Assembly: GCF_006335005.1 (NCBI RefSeq) | Contig: NZ_VDMP01000027.1 | Span: 94,555-145,266 of the forward strand | Direction: 5' to 3' | Length of the DNA: 50,712 nt | Source of the DNA: Nocardioides albidus | Lineage (GTDB): Bacteria; Actinomycetota; Actinomycetes; Propionibacteriales; Nocardioidaceae | Shown here: piece by piece, positions 28,323-37,305 of the stretch | How the letters are laid out: each line of letters begins with the position of its first letter | How positions within the stretch are numbered: position 1 is the first letter of the stretch | Program-made: the position numbers and the translations under genes | Notes under the pieces: model-generated | Seen by the model: only the letters and a program-made list of their open reading frames with translations | The model's database searches: none | What the model was told of the DNA's origin: nothing

Positions 28323-29269
28323 GCGTCCTCACCACGCCTGCGGTCGCGCGCAGCCGGGCGGACCTGGCGAGCCTCGTCGGCCCCGGCCGCGCGCCGGTCG
28401 TGTTCGTGCCGACCATGGGAGCGCTGCACGAGGGCCACGCCTCGCTGCTGCGGATGGCGCGCGAGCGCGCCGGGGACCAGGGTCGGGTCGTGCTCTCCAT
28501 CTTCGTCAACCCGCTGCAGTTCGGGCCGGGCGAGGACCTCGACCGCTACCCGCGCACCTTCGACGCCGACCTCGAGATCGCCGCGACCGAGGGCGTCGAC
28601 GTCGTGTTCGCGCCGACGGTCGCGGAGATGTACCCCGACGGCGTGCCCCATCCCGGCGTGGACTCCCAGGCCGTGACCGTCGAGCCCGGACCGCTCGGCG
28701 ACCTCCTCGAAGGAGCCAGCCGTCCCGGCCATTTCCGCGGGGTGCTGACCGTCGTCGCCAAGCTCTTCGGCCTGGTCCGGCCCGACGTGGCGATCTTCGG
28801 TGAGAAGGACTACCAGCAGCTCGCGCTGATCCGGCGGATGGCCTCCGACCTGTGCCTCGGCATCGAGATCGTGGGTGCGCCGACGGACCGCGAGCCCGAC
28901 GGGCTGGCGCGCTCGAGCCGCAACCGCTACCTCGACGCCGAGCAGCGGCAGCAGGCGGCCGCGCTGAGCCGGGCGCTGCGCGCTGCCCAGGAGCGGGCGC
29001 CGTACGGCGTCCCGGCGGCGCGGTGGGCGGCGATGAGCGTCCTCAAGGGCGAGCCCGGCATCGAGCTCGACTACCTCGCCCTGACGACCACCGGCCTCGG
29101 CGAGCTGCCCGACTACCCCGACCCCGGCACCGAGGGCCGGATCCTCGTCGCTGCTCGGGTCGGCACCACCCGGCTCATCGACAACCTTCCCCTGCGCTTC
29201 GACACCGACTCCCACCCGGGCTCGACCGCGACCGCGGCGGGCACCACCACCCACACCGGAGGCAACTGA
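28319..29269 (+). CDS. panC: Pantothenate synthetase (pantoate-beta-alanine ligase)
   Basis: PanC activates pantoate with ATP and condenses it with beta-alanine to pantothenate. The 316-aa product has the nucleotidyltransferase motif [31 protein letters not shown], the [13 protein letters not shown] segment, FGEKDYQQL and the KMSKS-equivalent [10 protein letters not shown] Thr/Gly-rich tail of about 25 residues follows the conserved core. It begins inside the DUF2520 stop (ATGA) and ends in a one-base overlap with panD (TGATG). panB and a classical panE are not in the window. Confidence 0.96.
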   Translation: MSVLTTPAVARSRADLASLVGPGRAPVVFVPTMGALHEGHASLLRMARERAGDQGRVVLSIFVNPLQFGPGEDLDRYPRTFDADLEIAATEGVDVVFAPTVAEMYPDGVPHPGVDSQAVTVEPGPLGDLLEGASRPGHFRGVLTVVAKLFGLVRPDVAIFGEKDYQQLALIRRMASDLCLGIEIVGAPTDREPDGLARSSRNRYLDAEQRQQAAALSRALRAAQERAPYGVPAARWAAMSVLKGEPGIELDYLALTTTGLGELPDYPDPGTEGRILVAARVGTTRLIDNLPLRFDTDSHPGSTATAAGTTTHTGGN

Positions 29270-29688
29270 TGCTTCGCACCATGATGAAGAGCAAGATCCA
29301 CCGGGCCACCGTGACCCAGGCCGACCTGCACTACGTCGGCTCGGTCACCGTCGACGAGGACCTGCTCGAGGCCGCCGACCTGCTGGCCGGCGAGCTCGTG
29401 CACATCGTGGACATCACCAACGGCGCGCGCCTCGAGACGTACACGATCGCCGGCGAGCGCGGCAGCGGCGTGATCGGCATCAACGGCGCCGCCGCCCGGC
29501 TGGTCCACCCCGGCGACCTCGTCATCCTCATCGGCTACGGCCAGATGACGACCGAGGAGGCCAAGGAGCACCAGCCGCACGTCGTCTTCGTCGACGCCGA
29601 CAACAAGATCATGGCGACCGGGTTCGACCCCGCCGAGACCTTCGGCGACCCGGGCCTGTCCCGCGGTGACGTCACCGCCGGTCGCTGA
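29269..29688 (+). CDS. panD: Aspartate 1-decarboxylase (pyruvoyl-dependent, proenzyme)
   Basis: PanD decarboxylates aspartate to beta-alanine for PanC. The 139-aa proenzyme is cleaved between Gly24 and Ser25 ([11 protein letters not shown]), where Ser25 becomes the pyruvoyl group. With the ATG at 29269 the cleavage site falls exactly at 24/25, as in Escherichia coli PanD, which confirms the start. [17 protein letters not shown] and the YGQM segment are also typical. The C-terminal 20 residues are an actinobacterial-style extension. It is translationally linked to panC. Confidence 0.96.
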   Translation: MLRTMMKSKIHRATVTQADLHYVGSVTVDEDLLEAADLLAGELVHIVDITNGARLETYTIAGERGSGVIGINGAAARLVHPGDLVILIGYGQMTTEEAKEHQPHVVFVDADNKIMATGFDPAETFGDPGLSRGDVTAGR

Positions 29689-29701
29689 CTGCCGGACTCG
29701 G

Positions 29702-29707
29702 TAGCCT
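29702..29707 (+). promoter_or_regulatory. -10 element TAGCCT before nadB
   Basis: TAGCCT ends 6 nt before the nadB ATG at 29714, in the 25-nt gap after panD. It suggests an extra leaderless promoter inside the pan-nad run. Confidence 0.45.
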
Positions 29708-29713
29708 GCGGGG

Positions 29714-31396
29714 ATGCCAGCAGCTCTGCGCCTTCCGGGGCGCCTGACCGCGCCCGGCCCCGGCTGGACGACGCGCGCCGACGTCGTCATCGTCGGGTCC
29801 GGCATCGCCGGCCTCACCGCAGCGCTCCGGCTGCGTGCCCACGTCGACAAGGTCCTGGTGGTCACCAAGGACGTGCTCAACGCGGGATCGACCCAGTGGG
29901 CCCAGGGCGGCATCGCCGCCGCCCTCGGTCCTGAGGACACCCCGGAGCAGCACGAGGTCGACACCCTCGTCGCCGGAGCGGGCGCGTGCGACGCCGACGC
30001 CGTCCGGGTCCTGGTCAACGAGGGGCCGGAGGCGGTGCGCGAGCTGATCGCGCTCGGCACGAACTTCGACCACACCGACGACGGCGAGCTCTCGCTCACC
30101 CGCGAGGGCGGCCACCACCGCGACCGCATCGCGCACGCCGGCGGCGACGCCACCGGCGCGGAGATCCAGCGAGCCCTCATCGCCGCCGTCGAGGCGGCGC
30201 CCGACATCGAGGTCATCCAGCACGCGCTGGCCGTCGACCTGCTCCTCGGCGAGGACGACGAGGGGCGCACCTCGGTCGCCGGGCTGACCCTGCACGTCAT
30301 CGGCGAGGGCGAGCGCGACGGCGTGGGCGCCGTCCACTGCCGCGCCGTGGTCCTGGCCAGCGGCGGCCTCGGGCAGGTGTTCACCCAGACCACCAATCCC
30401 GTCGTCTCCACCGGCGACGGGATGGCCCTCGCGCTTCGTGCGGGGGCGACTCTGCGCGACCTCGAGTTCGTGCAGTTCCACCCGACGGTGATGTATCTCG
30501 GCCCCGACTCCCGCGGCCAGCAGCCGCTCATCTCCGAGGCCGTCCGCGGGGAGGGCGCCTTCCTCGTCGACGGCCCCCCCGAGGACGGCGGCACCCGTTT
30601 CATGCAGGGCGTGCACGAGCTCGCCGACCTCGCCCCGCGCGACGTCGTCGCGAAGGCGATCATGAAGCGGATGCTCGAGACCGGGCGCCCGCACATGTGG
30701 CTCGACGCACGCCATCTCGGGCGGGAGTTCTGGGAGCGGCGGTTCCCGACCATCCTGGCCACCGCCCGCTCCCACGGCATCGACCCGGTGACCCAGCTGA
30801 TCCCCGTCGCCCCCGCGTGCCACTACGCCTCGGGCGGGGTGCGCACCGACCTCTACGGACGCACCGACGTCCCCGGTCTCTACGCCACCGGCGAGGTCGC
30901 CTGCTCCGGCGTCCACGGCGCCAACCGGCTCGCCTCCAACTCGCTGCTGGAGGGACTGGTCTTCTCACGCCGGATCGCCGACGTCTTGCCCGCGGAGCTG
31001 CCGGCCTGGCGGGAGCCGTCGCCCGATCGTCGTACCGCCGGCCTGGTCGGGGGTGAGGTGCGCCGTGAGCTCCAGGAGACGATGAGCTCGCGGGTGGGCG
31101 TGCTGCGGACCGCCGCCGGACTGGCCGAGGCCTGCGCCGTGCTCGACAAGCTCGCCGGCCATGGCGCCGAGGCGGTCGACCAGGCGTCCTGGGAGACCAC
31201 CAACCTGCTCACCATCAGCGCCGCGCTCGCGGACGCCGCCGCGTTGCGCGAGGAGACCCGGGGCTCCCACTGGCGCGAGGACTTCCCGGAGCGCGACGAC
31301 GCGCAGTGGGCGGGTCACTTCGACGCGACCATGGACGACGGCGTCACGGCCGTGTCCTTCGTGCCGGCGCCCGCCACGGACGGAGGGCTGCGGTGA
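29714..31396 (+). CDS. nadB: L-aspartate oxidase
   Basis: NadB oxidises aspartate to iminoaspartate with FAD, starting de novo NAD synthesis. The 560-aa product has the FAD motif VVIVGSGIAGLTAALRL (about residues 24-40), QGGIAAA, the HxxGD-type HAGGDATGAEIQ and the C-terminal flavin region LYATGEVACSGVHGANRLAS followed by NSLLEGLVF. Length is normal. No nadA (quinolinate synthase) is adjacent in this window, unlike the common nadA-nadB-nadC order. nadC overlaps the stop (GTGA). Confidence 0.95.
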   Translation: MPAALRLPGRLTAPGPGWTTRADVVIVGSGIAGLTAALRLRAHVDKVLVVTKDVLNAGSTQWAQGGIAAALGPEDTPEQHEVDTLVAGAGACDADAVRVLVNEGPEAVRELIALGTNFDHTDDGELSLTREGGHHRDRIAHAGGDATGAEIQRALIAAVEAAPDIEVIQHALAVDLLLGEDDEGRTSVAGLTLHVIGEGERDGVGAVHCRAVVLASGGLGQVFTQTTNPVVSTGDGMALALRAGATLRDLEFVQFHPTVMYLGPDSRGQQPLISEAVRGEGAFLVDGPPEDGGTRFMQGVHELADLAPRDVVAKAIMKRMLETGRPHMWLDARHLGREFWERRFPTILATARSHGIDPVTQLIPVAPACHYASGGVRTDLYGRTDVPGLYATGEVACSGVHGANRLASNSLLEGLVFSRRIADVLPAELPAWREPSPDRRTAGLVGGEVRRELQETMSSRVGVLRTAAGLAEACAVLDKLAGHGAEAVDQASWETTNLLTISAALADAAALREETRGSHWREDFPERDDAQWAGHFDATMDDGVTAVSFVPAPATDGGLR

Positions 31397-32307
31397 TCGT
31401 CCGCACGCCGTACGACGACCTGCCCGCCCGTCTCGTCGCGGAGCTCGCCGAGGCCGGGCTGGATCCCCGGGCGGTCTACGACCACGTGGTGCTGGCCTTC
31501 GAGGAGGACCTCCCCGGCGGTGTCGACGACGTCACGAGCGACGCGATGCCCGACATGGGCCACGCCGTCGCCGACTTCGCGGCGCGTGAGCCGGGCGTGG
31601 TCGCCGGCCTCGCGATCGCCGAGCTCGCCTTCGTCTACGCCCTCGGCGACTCCGTGGCGATCTCCGGCCGGGTCCCGGACGGCACCCGGGTGGCTCCCGG
31701 CGACGTGGTCCTCACCGTGTCCGGACCGGTGCGCGGCGTCCTCACGGCGGAGCGCACCGCTCTCAACTTCGCCTCCCACCTCTCCGGGGTCGCGACAGCG
31801 ACCTCGCAGTGGGTCGATGCCCTGGCCGGCACCCGCGCCCGCGTCCTCGACACCCGCAAGACGCTGCCCGGCTGGCGGGCGCTGCAGAAGTACGCCGTGC
31901 GCTGCGGCGGCGGCGTCAACCACCGCTTCAGCCTGGTGGACCGGGCCATGGTCAAGGACAACCACGCGGTCGCCGCGGGCGGTGTCGTCGCGGCGTACGA
32001 GGCGGTCGTCGCAGCGCACCCCGGCCTGCGGGTCGAGGTCGAGGTGATGGACCTCGACGAGCTGAAGGCCGTGCTGGCCGCGGGCTGCACCGAGGTGCTC
32101 CTCGACAACATGAGCACCGCCGACATGGCCGAGGCGGTGCGGATCAACGAGGCCGCGGGCGCCCGGGCGACCCTCGAGGCCTCCGGCGGGCTCACCCTCG
32201 AACGGGCCCGCGAGGTGGCCGAGACCGGTGTCGACTTCATCTCCGTCGGCGCGCTCACCCACTCCGTCAACGTCTTCGACCTCGGCCTGGACTTCCGGAC
32301 GGGCTGA
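31393..32307 (+). CDS. nadC: Nicotinate-nucleotide pyrophosphorylase (quinolinate phosphoribosyltransferase)
   Basis: NadC converts quinolinate and PRPP to nicotinate mononucleotide, CO2 and PPi. The 304-aa product has ALNFASHLSGVAT, the active-site block LDTRKTLPGWRALQKYAV, the GGGVNHRF substrate loop, MVKDNH, EVEVMDLDEL, VLLDNM and the ASGGL motif. All are diagnostic for QPRTase. The GTG at 31393 overlaps the nadB stop by 4 nt, so the pair is coupled. coaX follows after 3 nt. Confidence 0.96.
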   Translation: MIVRTPYDDLPARLVAELAEAGLDPRAVYDHVVLAFEEDLPGGVDDVTSDAMPDMGHAVADFAAREPGVVAGLAIAELAFVYALGDSVAISGRVPDGTRVAPGDVVLTVSGPVRGVLTAERTALNFASHLSGVATATSQWVDALAGTRARVLDTRKTLPGWRALQKYAVRCGGGVNHRFSLVDRAMVKDNHAVAAGGVVAAYEAVVAAHPGLRVEVEVMDLDELKAVLAAGCTEVLLDNMSTADMAEAVRINEAAGARATLEASGGLTLERAREVAETGVDFISVGALTHSVNVFDLGLDFRTG

Positions 32308-32310
32308 CCG

Positions 32311-33087
32311 ATGCCGCTGCTCGCCGCCGACATCGGCAACGCCCACACCGTCCTCGGCCTCGTCGCCGACGGCACGGTCCTGGCCGACTGGCGGGTCTCG
32401 ACGGCCGAGCACCGCACCGCCGACGAGTGGGGCGTCCTCCTGCGCGGACTGCTCGGCCCCCGGGAGAGCGAGGTCAGCGGGATCGCGGTGTGCGCGACCG
32501 TCCCGGCCGTGCTCAATGCCTGGCGCGAGATGCTGCCCGCGCATTTCCCCGACATCGCCTGCGTGATCGTCGAGCCCGGTATTCGCACCGGTGTGCCCAT
32601 TCTCGTCGACAATCCTCGCGAGGTCGGCAGCGACCGGATCGTGAATGCGCTCGCCGCGGCCGCCGATTTCGACTGTCCGGCCATCGTCGTCGATTTCGGG
32701 GGAACAGCCACCACCTACGACGTCGTCGACGAGCAGGGCCGCTATGTCGGCGGCGCGATCACGCCGGGCATCGAGATCTCCCTCGACGCGCTCAGCCGTG
32801 GCGGCGCCCAGTTGCGGATGGTCGAGCTGGTCCGCCCCCGCGGCGTGATCGGCAAGAACACCGTCGAGGCGCTCCAGTCGGGCATGGTCTTCGGCGTCGC
32901 CAGCCAGGTGGAGGGCATGGTCGAACGGCTGATCACCGCCCTGGGCTGTGGGGTCGACGAGGCTTCGGTGATCGCGACGGGCTATCTCGCGCCGCTCGTG
33001 GTCGACGAGTGCCGCTGCTTCACCCATAACGCTCCGTGGCTGACTCTCCGCGGACTCGAGAAGGTATTCCTGCGCAATCAGCGATGA
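32311..33087 (+). CDS. coaX: Type III pantothenate kinase
   Basis: CoaX phosphorylates pantothenate, the first step of CoA synthesis, and completes the pathway begun by panC and panD upstream. The 258-aa product has the ASKHA ATP site LLAADIGNAHTVLGLV, the second phosphate motif VVDFGGTATTYDVV, the GGAITPGIE pantothenate region and VIGKNTVEALQSGMVFG. Codons between about 32515 and 32760 use A/T third bases (CAT, ATT, AAT) more than the neighbours, a mild local oddity. In many actinobacteria lysS follows coaX; here lsr2 follows instead. Confidence 0.95.
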   Translation: MPLLAADIGNAHTVLGLVADGTVLADWRVSTAEHRTADEWGVLLRGLLGPRESEVSGIAVCATVPAVLNAWREMLPAHFPDIACVIVEPGIRTGVPILVDNPREVGSDRIVNALAAAADFDCPAIVVDFGGTATTYDVVDEQGRYVGGAITPGIEISLDALSRGGAQLRMVELVRPRGVIGKNTVEALQSGMVFGVASQVEGMVERLITALGCGVDEASVIATGYLAPLVVDECRCFTHNAPWLTLRGLEKVFLRNQR

Positions 33088-33175
33088 TTCGCTTTCTCCC
33101 ACATTTGTGCAAGGATCCGATATCGCCGCTTTCGGCACATTCGATTCCTGACACTTCCCGAGGGAGTTCTCGCTC

Positions 33176-33514
33176 ATGGCACAGAAGGTGAACATCGTCC
33201 TCGTCGACGACATCGACGGGACCGACGCCACACAGACGGTCAGCTTCGGTCTCGACGGCGCCAATTACGAGATCGACCTCAATGACGACAACGCCTCCGC
33301 GCTGCGCGAGGCGCTGGCGCCGTACGTCGGCCACGGCCGCAAGGTCGGTCGCGGCGGTGGCGGCGCGAGGCGCAACGGTGCCCGGTCCGCCGCGGCGGCC
33401 GGCGGAGCGGCGGCCAAGGAGATCCGCGAGTGGGCCCGCGAGACCGGCCGCGACGTCCCGGAGCGGGGCCGGATCCCCGCCGACGTGCGCGAGGCGTACG
33501 AGTCCGCCCACTGA
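33176..33514 (+). CDS. lsr2: Lsr2-type nucleoid-associated DNA-bridging protein
   Basis: Lsr2 is the actinobacterial H-NS analogue, which bridges and silences AT-rich DNA. The 112-aa product has the N-terminal dimerisation domain (KVNIVLVDDIDGTDATQTVS and YEIDLND), a Gly/Arg/Ala-rich linker, and the C-terminal DNA-binding domain. That domain ends with the AT-hook-like RGRIPADVREAYESAH (about residues 97-112). GAGGGAG lies upstream of the ATG. The 88-nt leader region is less GC-rich than the surroundings. clpC is downstream, as in Mycobacterium. Confidence 0.96.
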   Translation: MAQKVNIVLVDDIDGTDATQTVSFGLDGANYEIDLNDDNASALREALAPYVGHGRKVGRGGGGARRNGARSAAAAGGAAAKEIREWARETGRDVPERGRIPADVREAYESAH

Positions 33515-33574
33515 GCCTGACCGCGGGTCTCGTGACCGCTCCGGCGGCACCCCCTCGACCACACGGGTGAGCAC

Positions 33575-33592
33575 TGTTCGCTGACAGCGGAC
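33575..33592 (+). promoter_or_regulatory. ClgR-like box upstream of clpC
   Basis: TGTTCGCTGACAGCGGAC matches the published actinobacterial ClgR consensus (WNNWCGCYNANRGCGWWS) at all but one defined position. It is centred about 48 nt before the expected transcription start from the TAGGGT hexamer at 33620-33625, a sensible place for an activator. ClgR is known to activate clpC and clpP genes. The assignment rests on pattern match only. Confidence 0.45.
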
Positions 33593-33619
33593 GGATCAGG
33601 GTCGCTGGATCGGAACGCG

Positions 33620-33625
33620 TAGGGT
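33620..33625 (+). promoter_or_regulatory. Candidate -10 element TAGGGT for clpC
   Basis: The hexamer lies about 55 nt before the clpC ATG and downstream of the ClgR-like box. No convincing -35 is seen, as expected for an activated promoter. Confidence 0.35.
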
Positions 33626-33680
33626 GGTTGCGGGGTTGTATCCCTTGAACAGCCCCGTGTGACGTGTGAGGAGCGTGCAG

Positions 33681-36242
33681 ATGTTCGAGCGGTTCACAGA
33701 CCGTGCCCGCCGGGTGGTCGTGCTGGCCCAGGAGGAGGCCCGCATGCTCTCCCACAACTACATCGGGACCGAGCACATCCTGCTCGGCCTCATCCACGAG
33801 GGCGAGGGTGTCGCCGCCAAGGCGCTCGAGTCGCTGGACATCTCCCTGGAGGCCGTGCGCGCCCAGGTCGAGGAGATCATCGGCCAGGGCCAGCAGGCGC
33901 CGTCCGGACACATCCCCTTCACCCCCCGCGCCAAGAAGGTCCTCGAGCTCTCGCTGCGCGAGGCGCTCCAGCTCGGCCACTCCTACATCGGCACCGAGCA
34001 CATCCTGCTCGGCCTGATCCGCGAGGGCGAGGGCGTCGCCGCCCAGGTGCTGCAGAAGCTCGGCGCCGACCTCAACCGGGTCCGCCAGCAGGTCATCCAG
34101 CTGCTCTCGGGGTTCCAGGGCAAGGAGGGCACGGCCGCGGCCGCCAGCACGGGCAGCGCCAGCAGCGGCGACCAGCCGTCGTCGTCCCTCGTGCTCGACC
34201 AGTTCGGCCGCAACCTGACCCAGGACGCCCGCGAGGGCAAGCTCGACCCGATCATCGGCCGCGCGCAGCAGATCGAGCGCGTGATGCAGGTGCTCTCGCG
34301 GCGCACCAAGAACAACCCGGTGCTCATCGGTGAGCCCGGCGTCGGCAAGACCTCGATCGTCGAGGGTCTGGCCCAGGACATCGTCAAGGGCAACGTGCCC
34401 GAGACGCTCAAGGACAAGCAGATCTACACCCTCGACCTGGGTGCGCTGGTCGCCGGCTCGCGCTACCGCGGTGACTTCGAGGAGCGCCTGAAGAAGGTGC
34501 TCAAGGAGATCCGCACCCGCGGCGACATCGTGCTGTTCATCGACGAGATCCACACCCTCGTCGGCGCCGGCGCGGCCGAGGGCGCCATCGACGCGGCCTC
34601 GATCCTCAAGCCGATGCTGGCCCGCGGTGAGCTGCAGACCATCGGCGCGACCACCCTCGACGAGTACCGCAAGTACCTCGAGAAGGACGCCGCGCTCGAG
34701 CGCCGCTTCCAGCCGATCCAGGTGCCCGAGCCGTCGATCGCCGACACCATCGAGATGCTCAAGGGCATCCGCGACCGCTACGAGGCGCACCACCGGGTGA
34801 CGATCACCGACGAGGCGCTGGTCTCCGCGGCCACCCTCGCCGACCGCTACATCTCCGACCGCTTCCTGCCGGACAAGGCGATCGACCTGATCGACGAGGC
34901 CGGCTCGCGGCTGCGGATCCGCCGGATGACCGCTCCCGCCGACCTGCGCGAGTACGACGAGCAGATCGCCGAGGTCCGCCAGCGCAAGGAGGCGGCCATC
35001 GACGGCCAGGACTTCGAGGCCGCCGCGCGCCTGCGCGACGAGGAGAAGCAGCTCATCTTGAAGAAGTCGGAGCGCGAGAAGCAGTGGCGCGCCGGCGACA
35101 TGGACGAGGTGGCCGAGGTCGACGAGGAGCTGATCGCCGAGGTGCTCGCCGTGGCGACCGGCATCCCGATCGTGAAGCTGTCCGAGGAGGAGTCCACGCG
35201 GCTGCTCAAGATGGAGGACGAGCTGCACCGCCGGGTCATCGGCCAGGAGGAGGCCGTCAAGGCACTCTCCCGGGCGATCCGTCGTACCCGTGCCGGCCTG
35301 AAGGACCCCAAGCGCCCCGGCGGCTCGTTCATCTTCGCCGGCCCCTCGGGCGTCGGCAAGACCTGGCTCTCGAAGACGCTGGCCGAGTTCCTCTTCGGTG
35401 ACGAGGACGCGCTCATCCAGCTCGACATGTCGGAGTTCGGCGAGAAGCACACCGTCTCGCGCCTCTTCGGCTCGCCTCCGGGCTACGTCGGCTACGAGGA
35501 GGGCGGCCAGCTCACCGAGAAGGTGCGCCGCAAGCCGTTCTCCGTCGTGCTCTTCGACGAGGTCGAGAAGGCCCACCCCGACATCTTCAACAGCCTGCTG
35601 CAGATCCTCGAGGAAGGTCGCCTGACCGACTCGCAGGGCCGGATCGTGGACTTCAAGAACACCGTCATCATCATGACCACGAACCTCGGCTCCCGCGACA
35701 TCGGCAAGTCCGTCGGGCTCGGCTTCAACTCCGGTGACGCCGCGGGCTCCTACGACCGGATGAAGGCGAAGGTCTCCGACGAGCTCAAGCAGCACTTCCG
35801 GCCCGAGTTCCTCAACCGCGTCGACGAGATCATCGTGTTCCCGCCGCTGTCGCAGGAGCAGATCGTCGCGATGGTCGACAACATGATCGCCGGCGTCGAG
35901 CTGCGCCTCAAGGACCGCGACATGAAGCTCGAGCTCACCCAGAAGGCGAAGAACCTGCTGGCCGAGCGCGGCTTCGACCCGGTCCTCGGCGCGCGGCCGC
36001 TGCGACGCACGATCCAGCGTGAGATCGAGGACGTGCTCGCCGAGAAGATGCTCTTCGGCGAGGTCGGCCCCGGCCAGATCGTGCTCGTCGACGTCGACGG
36101 CGAGGGTCCCGCGGCGACCTTCACCTTCGAGGGCCAGAAGGTCGGGACGCTCCCCGACCTGCCGCCGCTCGAGACGGTCGCCGACAAGCGGGACGGCGGC
36201 GAGCCCGGCGAGGGCGACCTGCCCGTCGCCGGCAACGACTGA
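33681..36242 (+). CDS. clpC: ATP-dependent Clp protease ATP-binding subunit ClpC
   Basis: ClpC is the AAA+ unfoldase that feeds proteins to ClpP. The 853-aa product starts [20 protein letters not shown]. It has two Clp-N repeats (each with [13 protein letters not shown] or [13 protein letters not shown], residues about 1-145), AAA domain 1 with GEPGVGKT (217-224), a UVR/middle region ([14 protein letters not shown]), and AAA domain 2 with GPSGVGKT (554-561) and [19 protein letters not shown]-terminal D2-small domain ends in an acidic Gly-rich tail. The ATG at 33681 has GAGGAG upstream. A strong terminator follows at 36271. Confidence 0.97.
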   Translation: MFERFTDRARRVVVLAQEEARMLSHNYIGTEHILLGLIHEGEGVAAKALESLDISLEAVRAQVEEIIGQGQQAPSGHIPFTPRAKKVLELSLREALQLGHSYIGTEHILLGLIREGEGVAAQVLQKLGADLNRVRQQVIQLLSGFQGKEGTAAAASTGSASSGDQPSSSLVLDQFGRNLTQDAREGKLDPIIGRAQQIERVMQVLSRRTKNNPVLIGEPGVGKTSIVEGLAQDIVKGNVPETLKDKQIYTLDLGALVAGSRYRGDFEERLKKVLKEIRTRGDIVLFIDEIHTLVGAGAAEGAIDAASILKPMLARGELQTIGATTLDEYRKYLEKDAALERRFQPIQVPEPSIADTIEMLKGIRDRYEAHHRVTITDEALVSAATLADRYISDRFLPDKAIDLIDEAGSRLRIRRMTAPADLREYDEQIAEVRQRKEAAIDGQDFEAAARLRDEEKQLILKKSEREKQWRAGDMDEVAEVDEELIAEVLAVATGIPIVKLSEEESTRLLKMEDELHRRVIGQEEAVKALSRAIRRTRAGLKDPKRPGGSFIFAGPSGVGKTWLSKTLAEFLFGDEDALIQLDMSEFGEKHTVSRLFGSPPGYVGYEEGGQLTEKVRRKPFSVVLFDEVEKAHPDIFNSLLQILEEGRLTDSQGRIVDFKNTVIIMTTNLGSRDIGKSVGLGFNSGDAAGSYDRMKAKVSDELKQHFRPEFLNRVDEIIVFPPLSQEQIVAMVDNMIAGVELRLKDRDMKLELTQKAKNLLAERGFDPVLGARPLRRTIQREIEDVLAEKMLFGEVGPGQIVLVDVDGEGPAATFTFEGQKVGTLPDLPPLETVADKRDGGEPGEGDLPVAGND

Positions 36243-36270
36243 CCGTCGCGGACCAGCCCGAACGCACTCG

Positions 36271-36316
36271 ACCCGGCGCCTCCTGAGCTCGTTTCAGGAG
36301 GCGCCGGGTCGCTTTT
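36271..36316 (+). terminator. Intrinsic terminator after clpC
   Basis: A perfect 16-bp stem (36271-36286 with 36294-36309) encloses a 7-nt loop and is followed by CGCTTTT. The stem is palindromic, so it may also stop the converging SMR gene, whose stop is at 36334, though the T-run favours the plus strand. Confidence 0.85.
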
Positions 36317-36333
36317 CCGCGGCGGGCGGATCC

Positions 36334-36660
36334 TCAGTGAGCGCCGGTCAGGTTGAGGAGCACCACGCCGAGGATGATCAGCGCCAGCGCCGCGATCTTG
36401 AACGCGTCGAGCCTCTCGCCGAGGAACAGGCTCCCCACGACGGCGATCCCCGCCGTGCCGAGCCCCGCCCACACGGCGTACGCGACCGAGACGGGCAGGT
36501 GCTTGACGACGACGGCCAGCATCCAGATGGACGTCGCGTACCCCCCGACGACCAGCGCGGTCCACAGCGGGTCACGGAAGCTCTCGGTGCGGGGCAGGGC
36601 AGCACTGGCGGCGACCTCGACCCCGATGGCTCCGAACAGGACAACCCAAGCGATCACCAC
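36334..36660 (-). CDS. Small multidrug resistance (SMR) family transporter
   Basis: SMR proteins are four-helix dimers that exchange protons for cationic drugs or guanidinium. The 108-aa product has four hydrophobic segments. The essential membrane Glu is at residue 15 (FGAIGVEVAASAAL), and YAVWAGLGTAGIAVVG in helix 3 is the family signature. Either a drug exporter or a Gdx-type guanidinium exporter is possible; sequence alone does not decide. The start is GTG at 36660 with AAAGGA 7-13 nt upstream. It is divergent from a TetR gene, and two palindromes fill the 60-nt gap. Confidence 0.9.
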   Translation of the reverse strand: MVIAWVVLFGAIGVEVAASAALPRTESFRDPLWTALVVGGYATSIWMLAVVVKHLPVSVAYAVWAGLGTAGIAVVGSLFLGERLDAFKIAALALIILGVVLLNLTGAH

Positions 36661-36676
36661 GACACACGTCCTTTCA

Positions 36677-36712
36677 TGTAGCGACTGCTACGCAACTGTA
36701 GCACCTGCTACA
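36677..36712. promoter_or_regulatory. Two tandem palindromic operators between the SMR and TetR genes
   Basis: Site 1 is GTAGCGACTGCTAC (36678-36691). Site 2 is the perfect palindrome TGTAGCACCTGCTACA (36697-36712). Both share the half-site TGTAGC/GCTACA, and their centres are 20 nt apart, about two helical turns. Site 2 overlaps TACATT (36709-36714), the -10 of the TetR gene. They are almost certainly bound by the adjacent TetR protein. Confidence 0.75.
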
Positions 36713-36720
36713 TTGCCGGT

Positions 36721-37305
36721 GTGAAAACGGCGGCCAAGGACGGCGAGCGACGAGCGCAGCTCGCCGAGGAGGTGACCGACTACGCCCTCGAGCACGGCCT
36801 GATCGGGCTCAGCCTGCGCCCGGTCGCGGCGGCGCTGGGGACCAGCGACCGGATGCTGCTCTACCACTTCTCCGGCAAGGACGATCTGATCGCGACCGTC
36901 CTGCACACCGCCAACGAGAGGTCGATCGCGCACCTCCGCTCGCTGCCGGCGGCGTCCTCGGTGCGTGAGGCGGTCCTCGCCCTGTGGGCCGCGTCCACCG
37001 AGGGCCGGCTCGAGCGCTGCCAGCGGCTCTACGTCGAGGCCGCGGCCCTCGGACTCCTTGGACGCGAGCCGTACGCCGGCGGGGTGCGCGCGTCCAACCA
37101 GGCCTGGCTCGCCGCCCTCGTCGACCTGCTCGTGGCCTCGGGCTGCAGCCGCGCCGCCGCGCCCCGAGCGGCGAACCTGCTCGATGTGGCGCTGATGGGC
37201 CTGCACCTCGACCTGCCGCTCGAGCGGGGCACCGCGGCGCTGGAGCGCTGTGTCGCCGACCTCGCGGATGCGGTCGCGGCGGTCGCGGATCAGGGCAGCC
37301 GGTAG
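36721..37305 (+). CDS. TetR-family regulator of the SMR transporter
   Basis: The 194-aa product has an N-terminal HTH (GLIGLSLRPVAAALGTSDRM then LLYHFSGKDDLIATVL, residues about 24-60) and a helical C-terminal domain. It is predicted to repress the divergent SMR gene and itself by binding the two palindromes in the shared 60-nt region, with release by the transported cation. The start is GTG at 36721. TACATT ends 6 nt upstream, so the message is probably leaderless, and a bound repressor on site 2 would cover the -10 directly. The 3' end overlaps mutY by 16 nt on the opposite strand. Confidence 0.88.
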   Translation: MKTAAKDGERRAQLAEEVTDYALEHGLIGLSLRPVAAALGTSDRMLLYHFSGKDDLIATVLHTANERSIAHLRSLPAASSVREAVLALWAASTEGRLERCQRLYVEAAALGLLGREPYAGGVRASNQAWLAALVDLLVASGCSRAAAPRAANLLDVALMGLHLDLPLERGTAALERCVADLADAVAAVADQGSR

